From a virus, in IMG/VR virus record IMGVR_UViG_3300000116_009546, positions 50,386 through 80,766 of that record: a DNA stretch of 30,381 nt. One strand, 5' to 3'. Made by a program: the position numbers and the translations under genes. Numbering within the stretch: position 1 is the stretch's first letter; each line of letters begins with the position of its first letter. The notes under the pieces were generated by a model. The model searched no databases and was not told where the DNA came from. It saw only the letters and a list, made by a program, of their open reading frames with translations. Shown piece by piece: positions 15,577-23,967 of the stretch.

Positions 15577-16314
15577 CTATTTTAATTTATTATAAATGTC
15601 AAAATAAACTTTGTATAAATTTTCAAAATCTAGATCATTAAAATCTTCATTAGAATCTAGATGCGAAAAATCTACATAATCCATATTTGGTTTGTTTGGG
15701 TTTTTACTGACATATTTTTCAGCACAAGACACAGCAGCACTTAATGTTGGTATCGATCTTAATTTATTCATGTTATATAAATAACCCCAATGCCCCCTGT
15801 AAAATCTATTAACTAAAGTGTTGCACACCTTGCTTGGGTATTGTAGATAATCATGCAAGTTTGTTAAAATGTCAAATTCCCTCATCTTAAACATAGGTTT
15901 AATTGATGTTGCAAAAGTTGACTCTGGCTTTTGAACGCTCTTCATTAAATGTTGGTTTTTATTTAAATGAATGAGTGGGGGCTTCTTGTGGACTGTAGGA
16001 GTACCTATCCTTCTCGCACTCATTAGATTGTCATAAAAAGCTCCAGTTGCCCAGACTAAGTCTGGATCTTTACATGCAATATCAAAAAGATCTGAAAGTC
16101 CCTGAAAACATAAACGATCAGCATCATTTCTAATAAAAATTTCAAAATTAGATTCAGATGCTATTTTAGCAAAATCCAAAAACTTTTTATCAAAACCACT
16201 TTCATCTTCTAGAATAATGTGGTTGTTGAATCCTAGTTTCTTCATACAATATATGGAAAAATCTTTTGTTTTCTCTCCTTGAGCGAAAGTTACTACTAAA
16301 CATTTATCTTTCAT
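15577..16314 (-). CDS. Putative GT-A-type glycosyltransferase, 245 aa
   Basis: The protein starts with a strand typical of nucleotide-diphospho-sugar transferases (MKDKCLVVTFAQGEK). After an acceptor-free helix it shows FEIFIRNDADRLCF (57-70), in which the N-D-A-D tetrad sits where a GT-A D-x-D metal site is expected. LVWATGAFYD follows. The C-terminal half is aromatic- and asparagine-rich and ends in an acidic helix. No close family is recognised. The ATG at 16314 overlaps the next upstream gene's stop by 4 bases, so it is part of the sugar operon. Call by fold pattern and context. Confidence 0.6.
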   Translation of the reverse strand: MKDKCLVVTFAQGEKTKDFSIYCMKKLGFNNHIILEDESGFDKKFLDFAKIASESNFEIFIRNDADRLCFQGLSDLFDIACKDPDLVWATGAFYDNLMSARRIGTPTVHKKPPLIHLNKNQHLMKSVQKPESTFATSIKPMFKMREFDILTNLHDYLQYPSKVCNTLVNRFYRGHWGYLYNMNKLRSIPTLSAAVSCAEKYVSKNPNKPNMDYVDFSHLDSNEDFNDLDFENLYKVYFDIYNKLK

Positions 16315-17123
16315 TTTATTAATTTATTTAATTGATTTATATTTACAAATTCGTTCTTGCCTTGACTTGAGGATCTGGCCGATTCTTTAAATGTGTGGCA
16401 GCAGCCTCCATCTAGAACACCTGTTTTTTTATTTAAATTGTGAAACTTTTCCCCAGCCCTGCATTCAAATCTTTGCATAACTGGGGATTGTTCGTCAAAA
16501 AAAGAATGTAAAACTTCTGACCTCCAGATAGTGGGCCTTGATACATAATGCCAATTAGTTTTATAAAAATTGTAATTCATGGATTTAATTGGTCCATCCC
16601 ATGATAACTTAGCTGAACTAGTGCAATTAACATTTTTTTCATCAAACCCTGTGTTCTGGTAGTGACGTACAGAATCTGGATTTACTGATTTAGGAGTTTT
16701 TTCTGAATTGAAATTATCCATTTTATTAAAATTCCAATATGGTATTCTAATACAAGAAGTGTCTTCATTACTGTTTAAGAAATTTATGCAAGGTTGCACG
16801 AAATCATATTTGTAAAAAACAAAATCGTCATATGTATAAAGACAATATTTGTATTGTCTAGATAAAGCTAAAAACGAAGATGTATATATAACAGAAATGT
16901 CCCAAAAATTTTTCTTTAAAATTATAGTTTCATCAAAAGTTTTTTCTTGTGATATTCTTCTGGAAAAAGATGGACTGCAGTTGTTGCAAACGGCAATTAT
17001 ATCACAGTGTGTTTTATCTATTTTACATAAAGAATCTAAAGATTTAAGGCAATTAGAGATTCTAAATCTTTTATTAGAATCATTGATGTAAAAAAGACAA
17101 GCTATTAAAATTTTATCTTTCAT
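16311..17123 (-). CDS. Putative GT2-like glycosyltransferase, 270 aa
   Basis: The N-terminus MKDKILIACLFYINDSNKRF and the helix ISNCLKSLDSL have the GT2 'start-strand plus recurring helix' look. DIIAVCNN is a second strand, and YTYDDFVFY (97-104) places D-D where the D-x-D metal site falls. HYVSRPTIWRSEVL (about 192-205) resembles the segment in which these enzymes recognise their acceptor or admit a donor loop. Cysteines near the end (GGCCHTF, about 239-245) are unusual. It overlaps the GT4-type gene upstream by 11 bases and the gene downstream by 4, so it is tightly coupled. Donor unknown. Confidence 0.65.
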   Translation of the reverse strand: MKDKILIACLFYINDSNKRFRISNCLKSLDSLCKIDKTHCDIIAVCNNCSPSFSRRISQEKTFDETIILKKNFWDISVIYTSSFLALSRQYKYCLYTYDDFVFYKYDFVQPCINFLNSNEDTSCIRIPYWNFNKMDNFNSEKTPKSVNPDSVRHYQNTGFDEKNVNCTSSAKLSWDGPIKSMNYNFYKTNWHYVSRPTIWRSEVLHSFFDEQSPVMQRFECRAGEKFHNLNKKTGVLDGGCCHTFKESARSSSQGKNEFVNINQLNKLIK

Positions 17124-17997
17124 CCAACAATGTTTGAAAAAAATCTATGTATTTGTTGACGCATTTAACTTTTTTAGGAAATTCAAAAGAATTTAATCTT
17201 CCTAATATACTCTGTATTAATCTAGGTAGTTCTTTTTCGTTCGTATATAGTTCTCCTGAGTTTCCGACTATTTCAGGGTGTCCCCCATCCTTTAATGCTA
17301 TAACTGGTGTGTGTGTAGATATTGCTTCTATTAATGAATTTGAGCATGGATCTTTTTGGCTAGCGGTAAGATAAATAGAAGAATTGCGAAGCTCATTAGA
17401 TAGTTGATTTGAATTCAAACAACCTATTGTCTTAATATTTTTAAAAACAAATGGAGAGTTTCCAGCGAATACATATTCTAGATTCGAAAAGTCAAGTTCA
17501 CTATCTAAAAATTTATATGTATCAAATCCTTTTTTTATGTTTGAAGAATAACTTGTGGATATTATTCTGAATTTTTTAGGCGGCGATGATTTTGGGAAAA
17601 ATACAGAAGGGTCAGCATCATTATATATAACACAATAAGGTTTATCACTTGAGAATCCTAACTGCATGTTTGCATCTAAAGAATAGGCGCTTTGAAATAC
17701 AGAAGCATCAGCAACTGATCCATTTAAAAAATAAACTATATCATCTCTGTCATCAGACATTTTATTGTAAAGACGCATTGGCCCATCAATTCTATGAACA
17801 AACTTCTTATTGGGGTAATTTCTTTTTAGATCTATTATATCTTGCGCATTTTGATGACTATTAAATAATACTATGTCACTGTCTTGCACTTCGGAAAGTA
17901 AGTTTAATTTTTCAAACTCTTTAGCTAAGAAACTTATGAATTGATTCCCTCCGCCCCAGGGGGAATTTGTGGTCTTATATGCTATATGTATTTTCAT
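17113..17997 (-). CDS. Glycosyltransferase family 4-like (GT-B), 294 aa
   Basis: This is a GT-B transferase. The N-terminal domain opens MKIHIAYKTTNSPWGGGNQF, a glycine-rich acceptor loop common in GT4 enzymes. The donor domain contains STSYSSNIKKGFDTY (148-161), with the K-K-G-F motif that contacts the nucleotide phosphate. It also has the late motif DPCSNSLIEAISTHTPVIA (216-234), carrying the conserved glutamate (E224), followed by DGGHPEIVGNSGELY. At 294 aa it is a little shorter than the usual 350-400. The stop overlaps the downstream gene by 11 bases. A retaining mechanism is expected; donor and acceptor are unknown. Confidence 0.85.
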   Translation of the reverse strand: MKIHIAYKTTNSPWGGGNQFISFLAKEFEKLNLLSEVQDSDIVLFNSHQNAQDIIDLKRNYPNKKFVHRIDGPMRLYNKMSDDRDDIVYFLNGSVADASVFQSAYSLDANMQLGFSSDKPYCVIYNDADPSVFFPKSSPPKKFRIISTSYSSNIKKGFDTYKFLDSELDFSNLEYVFAGNSPFVFKNIKTIGCLNSNQLSNELRNSSIYLTASQKDPCSNSLIEAISTHTPVIALKDGGHPEIVGNSGELYTNEKELPRLIQSILGRLNSFEFPKKVKCVNKYIDFFQTLLDER

Positions 17998-18905
17998 GTT
18001 ATATCGATAGAAAAAGATTCATCATTAATTGGTAAAGGATTTTTTATCCATTCTCCTTTATTGTTTATTGGCATTTGCCATTCTCCATAAGGTGTGGCAG
18101 ACTCTTCAATTGATACAGGCCTATTCATATTTTCCTCTAAGTGAGAAAAGTACTGATAGTACTGATCGTTTTTACCCCTCCAGTAATCTCCAAACCTTTT
18201 GTTGTTTCTCACTCTACAGTTAGTTCCAGACGCATCGGTGTATATGGTGATAGCGCAAGGAACTGACAAATAATATCTTTTTAGGTGTCCAGAATATTGA
18301 AGTGAAACTTTTCGAACAAAATCATCTTCTGCATTTATATCTGAATTGGTATTCCATCCACCGACCGTATCTAGCATATTTCTTGAATATGCTACATCTC
18401 CAGCGCCTGGAATGAATCCATTTGGGTCTACAAAATAATTGTAGTCATTAATGTTGATTTTTTGAAAATTAATTGAAGATAATCTAGCTTTTCTTTGTGC
18501 ATCAATGCAAACACATCCTACATTATTTTTCGTCTCAAACAAAGACTCTATTTCATTGAGCCATTTTTTTCTTACAAATTGCTGGTCTCCTTGAAGTGGT
18601 ATGATTACATCTCCGCTCGACTCTTTGTGTATGATATTCAATGCATCAGAAAAAGGATCTATGTGAGAGCTGTTATCTAGACCCACTTTTTTTGAAGATT
18701 TTCTTAATTGATCTTGGTGGATAACATTGAAGTTTATTGATTTTAGAAATTTTAGAAATTCTTGGGTTCCAGATTCGATGCTACCGTCATCAATGCAAAT
18801 AAACTCTATATCAGGGAAATCACTTGTGGTTTCAAGCAATGACTTAACACAGCTTTTAAGATAAAAAAGTCGATTAAAATTAACTATAGCTATTGTGAAT
18901 TTCAT
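17994..18905 (-). CDS. Glycosyltransferase family 2, 303 aa
   Basis: I chose ATG 18905 (MKFTIAIVNFNR) because the longer frame begins at a TTG at 18920 and adds only five residues. The protein begins with the standard GT2 strand-helix (AIVNFNRLFYLKSCVKSLL) and FICIDDGSIESG (35-46), the nucleotide-binding loop. The usual D-x-D site is QGDQQF (105-110), a weaker version. GFIPGAGDVAYSRNMLDTVGGW and NAEDDFVRKVSL are the conserved late GT2 acceptor/catalytic segments (E-D-D). The C-terminus (about 255-303) is extra. It overlaps the previous gene's 3' end by 26 bases. Confidence 0.88.
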   Translation of the reverse strand: MKFTIAIVNFNRLFYLKSCVKSLLETTSDFPDIEFICIDDGSIESGTQEFLKFLKSINFNVIHQDQLRKSSKKVGLDNSSHIDPFSDALNIIHKESSGDVIIPLQGDQQFVRKKWLNEIESLFETKNNVGCVCIDAQRKARLSSINFQKININDYNYFVDPNGFIPGAGDVAYSRNMLDTVGGWNTNSDINAEDDFVRKVSLQYSGHLKRYYLSVPCAITIYTDASGTNCRVRNNKRFGDYWRGKNDQYYQYFSHLEENMNRPVSIEESATPYGEWQMPINNKGEWIKNPLPINDESFSIDIT

Positions 18906-19788
18906 ATAAAAATTTATCAAAACCTTTTTTGTTTATAAAATAATCTAAACTTTTTTTGTAAGCAAAGTCGACATCAGGCTTAGCACACTCATGTTCACCA
19001 ATATTAAAAATAGATTTTTTATTTAAAAATATTTTTGCGCACCCAACATTTGTGGAGATAATAGGTGTTTGGGATGCCGCGCATTCTGGTATAGCTTGAG
19101 GACCTCCTTCATGCCTAGATGAAACTATGTAAAGATCTAAACAATTATACAGTTTGTTTAAGTCTTCAAAACTACACATTTCCTTAAACTCAAATGGTAT
19201 GCCTGTTTTGGTTAATCTGGATATAACATAATTCCTTCTCCAACCAGCAAGCAAGACCACCAAGTTTTTATTTTTGGAGAACTCTTTCTCAACTATGTCG
19301 CAAAATATATCTGGACCTTTTTCTAGTTTAGGACTAATGAGATCTGAGCCCTCAGTATCTCTTTGGAATGAACCTACATAAAATTTATCTTCTTTAAGAT
19401 TTAAATCAAGCAAGCATTTATCTCTATCTAATTTATTAAATAAAGAATTATTGATCCACCAATGTTTTATAAAAGATGGTTTGTTTATATAATTCTCAAG
19501 AAAAATTTTAGTCGAATCGCTAACGAAATGTATTTTATTTGAATGCTTGTTTATATTAAAAACGTTTTCTTCGTTGAACTTTTCTGGAACTATATGATGT
19601 ATAGTTGATATGACATTTTTAAGTTTTAGTATTGGGTTATTATAGTTAAATGTCCAGGGGCTAATAACCCAAACAGTATCTGCTTCAGCGATATTTTCAG
19701 TGCATATTTCGGGATTGTACTGATAGAATTCTTTGCGAAGCCTATCGCAAATCCAATTTTCTCCAGGATGATTTATGTAAATTTTCAT
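18880..19788 (-). CDS. Glycosyltransferase family 4-like (GT-B), 302 aa
   Basis: The acceptor domain is short (MKIYINHPGENWICDRLRKE...). The middle has VGSFQRDTEGSDLISPKLEKGPD (138-160), where K157-G-P-D corresponds to the phosphate-contact region. VLLAGWRRNYV follows at about 178-188. The donor motif is SSRHEGGPQAIPECAASQTP (223-242), in which E227 and E235 form the E-x7-E-like pair of GT4 enzymes, followed by IISTNVGCAKIF. The protein is complete. It overlaps the upstream gene by 4 bases and the downstream GT2 by 26. A retaining sugar transferase is well supported; the substrate is not. Confidence 0.87.
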   Translation of the reverse strand: MKIYINHPGENWICDRLRKEFYQYNPEICTENIAEADTVWVISPWTFNYNNPILKLKNVISTIHHIVPEKFNEENVFNINKHSNKIHFVSDSTKIFLENYINKPSFIKHWWINNSLFNKLDRDKCLLDLNLKEDKFYVGSFQRDTEGSDLISPKLEKGPDIFCDIVEKEFSKNKNLVVLLAGWRRNYVISRLTKTGIPFEFKEMCSFEDLNKLYNCLDLYIVSSRHEGGPQAIPECAASQTPIISTNVGCAKIFLNKKSIFNIGEHECAKPDVDFAYKKSLDYFINKKGFDKFLYEIHNSYS

Positions 19789-20726
19789 TTAAAAAGTTTT
19801 TTGTATGAATTTGCTACACTTGAAATTTTTAAGTCTTGCCTGGTTTCTGTTTTAGGAAATTGTATCAAATCTAAAACAGATTGAATTATAGTTTCTGTAT
19901 TCACTTTAGGGGGATTATATAAATCAATTCTTGATCCTGGTTGGTAATCTTCTTCTAGTTCTATAATGATTCCATTTTCTTTAACCAATTCTTTTGTTCC
20001 TCCATTGTGACTGCATAATAATGGAAGACCACTAGCTAAACCTTCAACCACTGTATTTGGACACCAATCAATCCAGGGTATATGTATCATTCCATCAGCC
20101 ATTTGATAAAAAGAGGGTAAGTTTTCGGGCGGAACCATATTTACCGAAAAAATATTTCTATCATGGAATTCCTGATCGCAACCAAGAACAACTAAAGCTA
20201 TGTTTTGAAGCTTGTGACTTCTAAATGCTTGTAGTATTTCTTCTAGCCTTTTATGCCTTCTCCATTGAGCGGAGGCAATTATAACTTTATCAAAACCTTT
20301 AGGTTTCCGTATCGGATTTTTTTTAGAAAAAAATGAATCTGGCACACCATTAGGTATAATTTTATATTTTTTACATTCTCCAAAAAAAGATTCATAGCAG
20401 ATTTTAGAGAACTCAGATTGAAATACTATTTGATCAAAAGTTTTATAAGAATTATATATCGGCCTATTTAATTCATCTGTATCTCCTACTGTATTTTTTG
20501 AATCTAAGTAAAGTCCATCCAGCCTAAGAATATTGTTGCAGTCAGACTTGGTATTACCTTGTATTATTGAAATTTGATTCACCGAATTTTCATGAAAAAG
20601 AAACTCCTGGTTTAAAAGTTCATTTTTTAATCTATTGCAAAAAATATTAGGCCCGCCGTTTTTCTGCAAATTATTGATGTAAAAATTATTTTTTAATCCA
20701 GTATCTGTTGTATTTTCCTTCTTCAT
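19785..20726 (-). CDS. Glycosyltransferase family 4-like (GT-B), 313 aa
   Basis: The N-terminal domain includes INNLQKNGGPNIFCNRL (17-33), a glycine-containing acceptor loop. VFQSEFSKICYESFFG and IIPNGVPDSFF (123-133) form the hinge motif typical of GT4. The donor domain has ASAQWRRHKRLEEILQAFR (151-169), with the R-K pair that binds the nucleotide, and DWCPNTVVEGLASGLPLLCS (220-239), with the catalytic-site glutamate (E228). Family membership is firm. The ATG at 20726 puts a 41-base overlap with the methyltransferase gene; a later start (TTG near residue 20) would remove it but would cut into the N-terminal strand. Confidence 0.88.
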   Translation of the reverse strand: MKKENTTDTGLKNNFYINNLQKNGGPNIFCNRLKNELLNQEFLFHENSVNQISIIQGNTKSDCNNILRLDGLYLDSKNTVGDTDELNRPIYNSYKTFDQIVFQSEFSKICYESFFGECKKYKIIPNGVPDSFFSKKNPIRKPKGFDKVIIASAQWRRHKRLEEILQAFRSHKLQNIALVVLGCDQEFHDRNIFSVNMVPPENLPSFYQMADGMIHIPWIDWCPNTVVEGLASGLPLLCSHNGGTKELVKENGIIIELEEDYQPGSRIDLYNPPKVNTETIIQSVLDLIQFPKTETRQDLKISSVANSYKKLFK

Positions 20727-21399
20727 ATTTCACATCTTTATAAAGATCTATTTTGTTTGATAAAAACTTATTGAAATCAATTGATTTATAATTTTCTACA
20801 AGTAAGCCGCCAACATTTAATTTATCAATCAAATTTGAGGTGATTTCATTGGCATTTTCTAAATATTCAATAATATTAATTAAATAAACAATGTCGAATG
20901 CATGTTGTATTTCGGGGGTTGATTCGCCATCTATTTTGTTTTTAATGACATCAATGTTTAAAATTTTATTTTTTGAAATGAAATTGTTTAATCTCCATTC
21001 TGCAAATTCAAGCTGGGGTGAATCAAGGTCAAATAGAAAAATTTTGATTTTTTTAAATAATCCATTCCTTTTATTTTGATTAATGAGAAGGTGAGATAAT
21101 GGAGATATACCGCAACCGTATTCACATATAGAAATTTCTTTCTTATCTACGAAGTTAGGGAATATGGAGTGGTATAATATTGATTGATAAGTTTCGCAGT
21201 TTTCAATATAGTTTGTGTTTTGTATAAAACACTCTTTTTCATCTAACCAATTTAATTTTTCATTTTTATCAAACCCTTGCTTGAAGCAATCCTCATTGCT
21301 TTTTTTCATGTATTCGCTGATGTCATCCATGAAAAATTTTGATTTAATTTTATCATCATCTGATGATCTTATATATCTGGAAAGATAATTAAAATTCAT
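20686..21399 (-). CDS. SAM-dependent methyltransferase, 237 aa
   Basis: A class I (Rossmann-like) methyltransferase fold is visible. Motif I is ISICEYGCGISPLSHLL (89-105), with E93 and the G-x-G-x spacing that grips SAM. The acidic end of strand 2 is FLFDLDSPQLEFAEW (121-135). Motif IV/post region is FDIVYLINIIEYLENANEIT (about 167-186), and KLNVGGLLVENY (about 198-209) is the family's motif VI-like strand. The N-terminal 80 residues are helical and may bind the acceptor. Its place between two glycosyltransferases suggests it methylates a sugar or glycan end. It could also act on a small molecule or protein. Confidence 0.8.
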   Translation of the reverse strand: MNFNYLSRYIRSSDDDKIKSKFFMDDISEYMKKSNEDCFKQGFDKNEKLNWLDEKECFIQNTNYIENCETYQSILYHSIFPNFVDKKEISICEYGCGISPLSHLLINQNKRNGLFKKIKIFLFDLDSPQLEFAEWRLNNFISKNKILNIDVIKNKIDGESTPEIQHAFDIVYLINIIEYLENANEITSNLIDKLNVGGLLVENYKSIDFNKFLSNKIDLYKDVKYEEGKYNRYWIKK

Positions 21400-22103
21400 T
21401 TCAAGTAACCTCTATTTCTAATTATCTTTTCATTATTAAGTTGGTCCGATCTGTATTTAGAGGGTTTAGATGGATCTTCTTTGTTGTATATGTAATGCAC
21501 TTTGTCAATATACTTGCATGTTCCATTTCTTTCTAAAATATTATTTATAATTGGAAGCATCAAAGCTTGATCATAGCAAGACTTAAACCATTCATTTGAA
21601 TCATCTTTGAAATTTGATTTGTTTATTTTATTAAAGTCTGAAACTTTAAAGGTTTTGAAGTGGCTTGAAACCCAAGGGTGTTTGTAAACACTTATTTCAT
21701 GATTTAGGCTAGCAGAATAGTTGATGCCTGTGCCAATTAAAGAGTTTGCGGTCCAAACACAATCAGCTCCTTTTTCATATTCCTTTAATACGTTTTTTAT
21801 ACAATCATTCCCCCATAAAAAGTCATCGCAATCTATTATTCCTACGATATCACTCGTGGATAATGTAGAGATACATGCATTTATATTTTTAAGAGCATAA
21901 GATCTTTTCTTAAACTTATTTTCAAAAAAAACTTTGTTGCCTCGACATATGTTTTTAAGATTTTTTTTAAAATTAGGAGACAATACATCTTCACAAAAAA
22001 AGACTTCAATCGAATTTGAATAAATTTGATTGTCTAAACTTCTTATCAAGCTGTTTAGATTTTCAGACTTATCTCCGTGTGATGGAATTATAATTTTAAT
22101 CAT
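21396..22103 (-). CDS. Glycosyltransferase family 2, 235 aa
   Basis: This compact GT-A enzyme begins MIKIIIPSHGDKSENLNSLI, the usual first strand and helix. SIEVFFCED (31-39) is the nucleotide-binding strand. The metal site is clear at IIDCDDFLWG (89-98). GADCVWTANSLIGTG (about 112-126) is the following donor-contact loop. At 235 aa it lacks the membrane helices seen in polymerising GT2 enzymes, so it is a soluble transferase. It overlaps the upstream gene by 8 bases and the methyltransferase by 4 (ATGA-type coupling). The sugar is unknown. Confidence 0.88.
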   Translation of the reverse strand: MIKIIIPSHGDKSENLNSLIRSLDNQIYSNSIEVFFCEDVLSPNFKKNLKNICRGNKVFFENKFKKRSYALKNINACISTLSTSDIVGIIDCDDFLWGNDCIKNVLKEYEKGADCVWTANSLIGTGINYSASLNHEISVYKHPWVSSHFKTFKVSDFNKINKSNFKDDSNEWFKSCYDQALMLPIINNILERNGTCKYIDKVHYIYNKEDPSKPSKYRSDQLNNEKIIRNRGYLK

Positions 22104-22953
22104 TTATCGTGTTCCAAAAAAAATCAGGTCTTGATCGAGTGAACTCATATGCGTCTTCATCGCTAGATTTCCACCATTTTTCAGTAGTATGTTGAGATAA
22201 ATCATTAGTTATAACATCTAGCCCCATGTACCTAGCTTCAAGAGTTATTCTTGGACATGTATCATGTATGATTGGCAAAGAAATTAATCCTTGATAATCT
22301 GAAAGTAGATCTAGCATTTCTTTATGACTTTTTGTTTTTAACAAATCAAAATTAATATTGTGTTTTTTTGCATACTCAATACTCTCTTTTATTCCTTTGG
22401 CTTGGGTGTGCCAACCTCCTTGACCATCAATAATAGCATATTTAGAATTTTTAGTTTTATTTTTTAATTCTTTAAATCTTAACATACTATCCTTTGTAAA
22501 GCAAGAAGATAATACTAAATCATTTTTTGATGTTCCTAATTTACTTTGGTGCATCTCCATTTGATTCTCTGACATGAAGAAGTTGAATCTTGCATTCTCT
22601 TTTATTTTTTTATAAATCTGATGGTAGTGGGAGTGAATCTCTGGACAACTACATTCACATCCTCCTAAAATTTTATGCGGTATGTCTCCACGGTATTTGC
22701 AATATCCGTAATCAAAATCAATTTTACAAAAAGGTTTTTCGTCCATGCAATACAGTATGGACTCAAGAGAATTTTGATTGATATTGGTTATATTTCCGAA
22801 AATAAAAAAATCAAATGAAAAAATATCTTTGAGGGAGAAATCCGAAGTCGGTACAAATGTTACCATTTCTTTTTGAGGTTCAATTATGGCATCTAGAGTC
22901 AAGCTGGTTCCCCCTAAAAAATTAACCGAATCATCTATTAAGCAAAATTTCAT
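22096..22953 (-). CDS. GT-B glycosyltransferase-like protein with cysteine cluster, 285 aa
   Basis: This is the first gene of the 12-gene sugar operon. The N-terminal loop NFLGGTSLTLDAI (11-23) resembles the glycine-rich acceptor loop of GT4 enzymes. The late segment LPIIHDTCPRITLEARYMGL (226-245) carries the E-x-R/donor-site pattern with E239 and is followed by DVITND. In between is an unusual run of cysteines and histidines at 76-111 (C76, C85, C99, C101, C103, H107, H109, H111) that could hold a metal. The promoter would lie in the 119-base gap upstream (22954-23072). The GT-B call is moderate; the cluster is direct observation. Confidence 0.7.
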   Translation of the reverse strand: MKFCLIDDSVNFLGGTSLTLDAIIEPQKEMVTFVPTSDFSLKDIFSFDFFIFGNITNINQNSLESILYCMDEKPFCKIDFDYGYCKYRGDIPHKILGGCECSCPEIHSHYHQIYKKIKENARFNFFMSENQMEMHQSKLGTSKNDLVLSSCFTKDSMLRFKELKNKTKNSKYAIIDGQGGWHTQAKGIKESIEYAKKHNINFDLLKTKSHKEMLDLLSDYQGLISLPIIHDTCPRITLEARYMGLDVITNDLSQHTTEKWWKSSDEDAYEFTRSRPDFFWNTIND

Positions 22954-23072
22954 ATATAATATATATATTATTATATAAATAAATTTTATTTTATATAGAA
23001 AATATTTATTCTTTATAAAAATATAATTTTATGCTTGATATTTTTTTTGCTTTCTGTTAAACTAGCCAAACT
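22954..23072. promoter_or_regulatory. AT-rich divergent promoter region
   Basis: This 119-base gap separates the leftward sugar operon from the rightward dut/sigma/ssb operon and must hold both promoters. On the plus strand TTGATA (23035-23040) and TAAACT (23058-23063) are 17 bases apart, placing the start within a few bases of the ATG at 23073. A T4-late-like TATAAATA is at 22974-22981 (plus), and TATAAAATA-like text reads on the minus strand. The AT-richness makes each single match weak. Confidence 0.5.
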
Positions 23073-23408
23073 ATGATTAGAGAATTCAGTAAAAATACGA
23101 AATTATTTATGGTTGTATGCGCAGACTGGGAAGGTGTAGTAGAAGCTGTAGATCCGAAGGAGGCTGCCGCTCTATCACTAGAGCAGGCAGATAATATATA
23201 TGGTAAAAATTTAAAACTATCTCCAACAATGTCTGTATACAATATATCAGATTCCTACGAAGCTAGTGTGGCTAGTAAACATGTTAACTTTATATATACA
23301 CCAGATGTGCTCGCTAATGCAGGAATGCACGGGCTTTCTAAAAAATATAACTTCTTAATAGAAGCTCAAGGGAAAGGGGGTAGTATAGATGATGAATTTA
23401 TTGGTTAA
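23073..23408 (+). CDS. Hypothetical protein, 111 aa
   Basis: This is the first gene of the rightward operon. The N-terminus (MIREFSKNTKLFMVVCADWEGVVEAVDP) looks like a small alpha/beta domain. The middle region KEAAALSLEQADNI is helical. The latter half (VNFIYTPDVLANAGMHGLSKKYNFLIE) has strand-helix-strand character. No catalytic or metal motif is visible. Its 3' end overlaps dut by 20 bases. Because it leads the operon that includes dUTPase and the sigma factor, an early regulatory role is possible, but I do not recognise it. Confidence 0.7.
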   Translation: MIREFSKNTKLFMVVCADWEGVVEAVDPKEAAALSLEQADNIYGKNLKLSPTMSVYNISDSYEASVASKHVNFIYTPDVLANAGMHGLSKKYNFLIEAQGKGGSIDDEFIG

Positions 23409-23967
23409 TGCAACTCATGATCCATCTTTAGATGATGGAGTTATATTGAAACCTTCTCATAATGGAGACGCAGGTTATGATTTATTTGCAGCATCTGAAC
23501 CTAGAATAGTCGGAGACTTATGGAGGAAAGATTTCTATAAAAACATTTCATACATCGAGTATGAAACCAACTTATCCATAGAACCTAGCAAGGGTATAAT
23601 CTCAAAATTACCCAGTGGAAAATATAAGGAAGAGTATAATTTCTTTTCTTTTCTTTTTCCTAGATCAAGCATAAGCAATTACAATCTGCAATTATGTAAT
23701 TCCGTTGGGGTTATAGATTCTGGGTATAGGGATAGCATAAAAGTTAGATTTAACTATTTAATGCAGCCAGAGAATTACTTTTTCTTAGAGGATGATAAAA
23801 AAAATAAATTCATGTTAGGATGTGTTGATCCTTCAAAAATTTATAAAAAAGGAGACAAGATAGCTCAGTTAGTTTTTAGCAAACATTTACATCCTTCCAT
23901 TACGATGTCGAGTCAATTAAATGAATGTGATAGAAATCTAGGGGGATTTGGTAGTACAGGGAGATGA
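23389..23967 (+). CDS. dut: dUTPase (trimeric type)
   Basis: Dut hydrolyses dUTP to dUMP, keeping uracil out of DNA and feeding dTMP synthesis. All five trimer motifs are readable: motif 1 DAGYDLFA (27-34), motif 2 PRSSIS (91-96), motif 3 GVIDSGYRDSI (107-117, with catalytic D110), motif 4 KGDKIAQLVF (154-163), and motif 5 GGFGSTGR (185-192). At 192 aa it is longer than the usual 145-155 because of added residues between motifs 1 and 2 and between motifs 3 and 4. In motif 3, Y-R-D replaces the common Y-R-G. Two consecutive ATGs at 23389 and 23392 follow the purine-rich GGAAAGGGGG, a good ribosome-binding site. Confidence 0.93.
   Translation: MMNLLVNATHDPSLDDGVILKPSHNGDAGYDLFAASEPRIVGDLWRKDFYKNISYIEYETNLSIEPSKGIISKLPSGKYKEEYNFFSFLFPRSSISNYNLQLCNSVGVIDSGYRDSIKVRFNYLMQPENYFFLEDDKKNKFMLGCVDPSKIYKKGDKIAQLVFSKHLHPSITMSSQLNECDRNLGGFGSTGR

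Noticed and set aside
11706-22953. Glycan cluster as a bacterial O-antigen locus (window being bacterial)
   Set aside because: It is directly flanked by phage-type genes (nrdA on one side, dut/gp1-like kinase/gp55-like on the other) and lacks export and initiation genes.
22974-22981. T4-late-like TATAAATA as a proven late promoter
   Set aside because: The same 8-mer occurs by chance elsewhere in coding sequence (for example near 15775 and 28575), so at this AT content I list it only as part of the divergent region.
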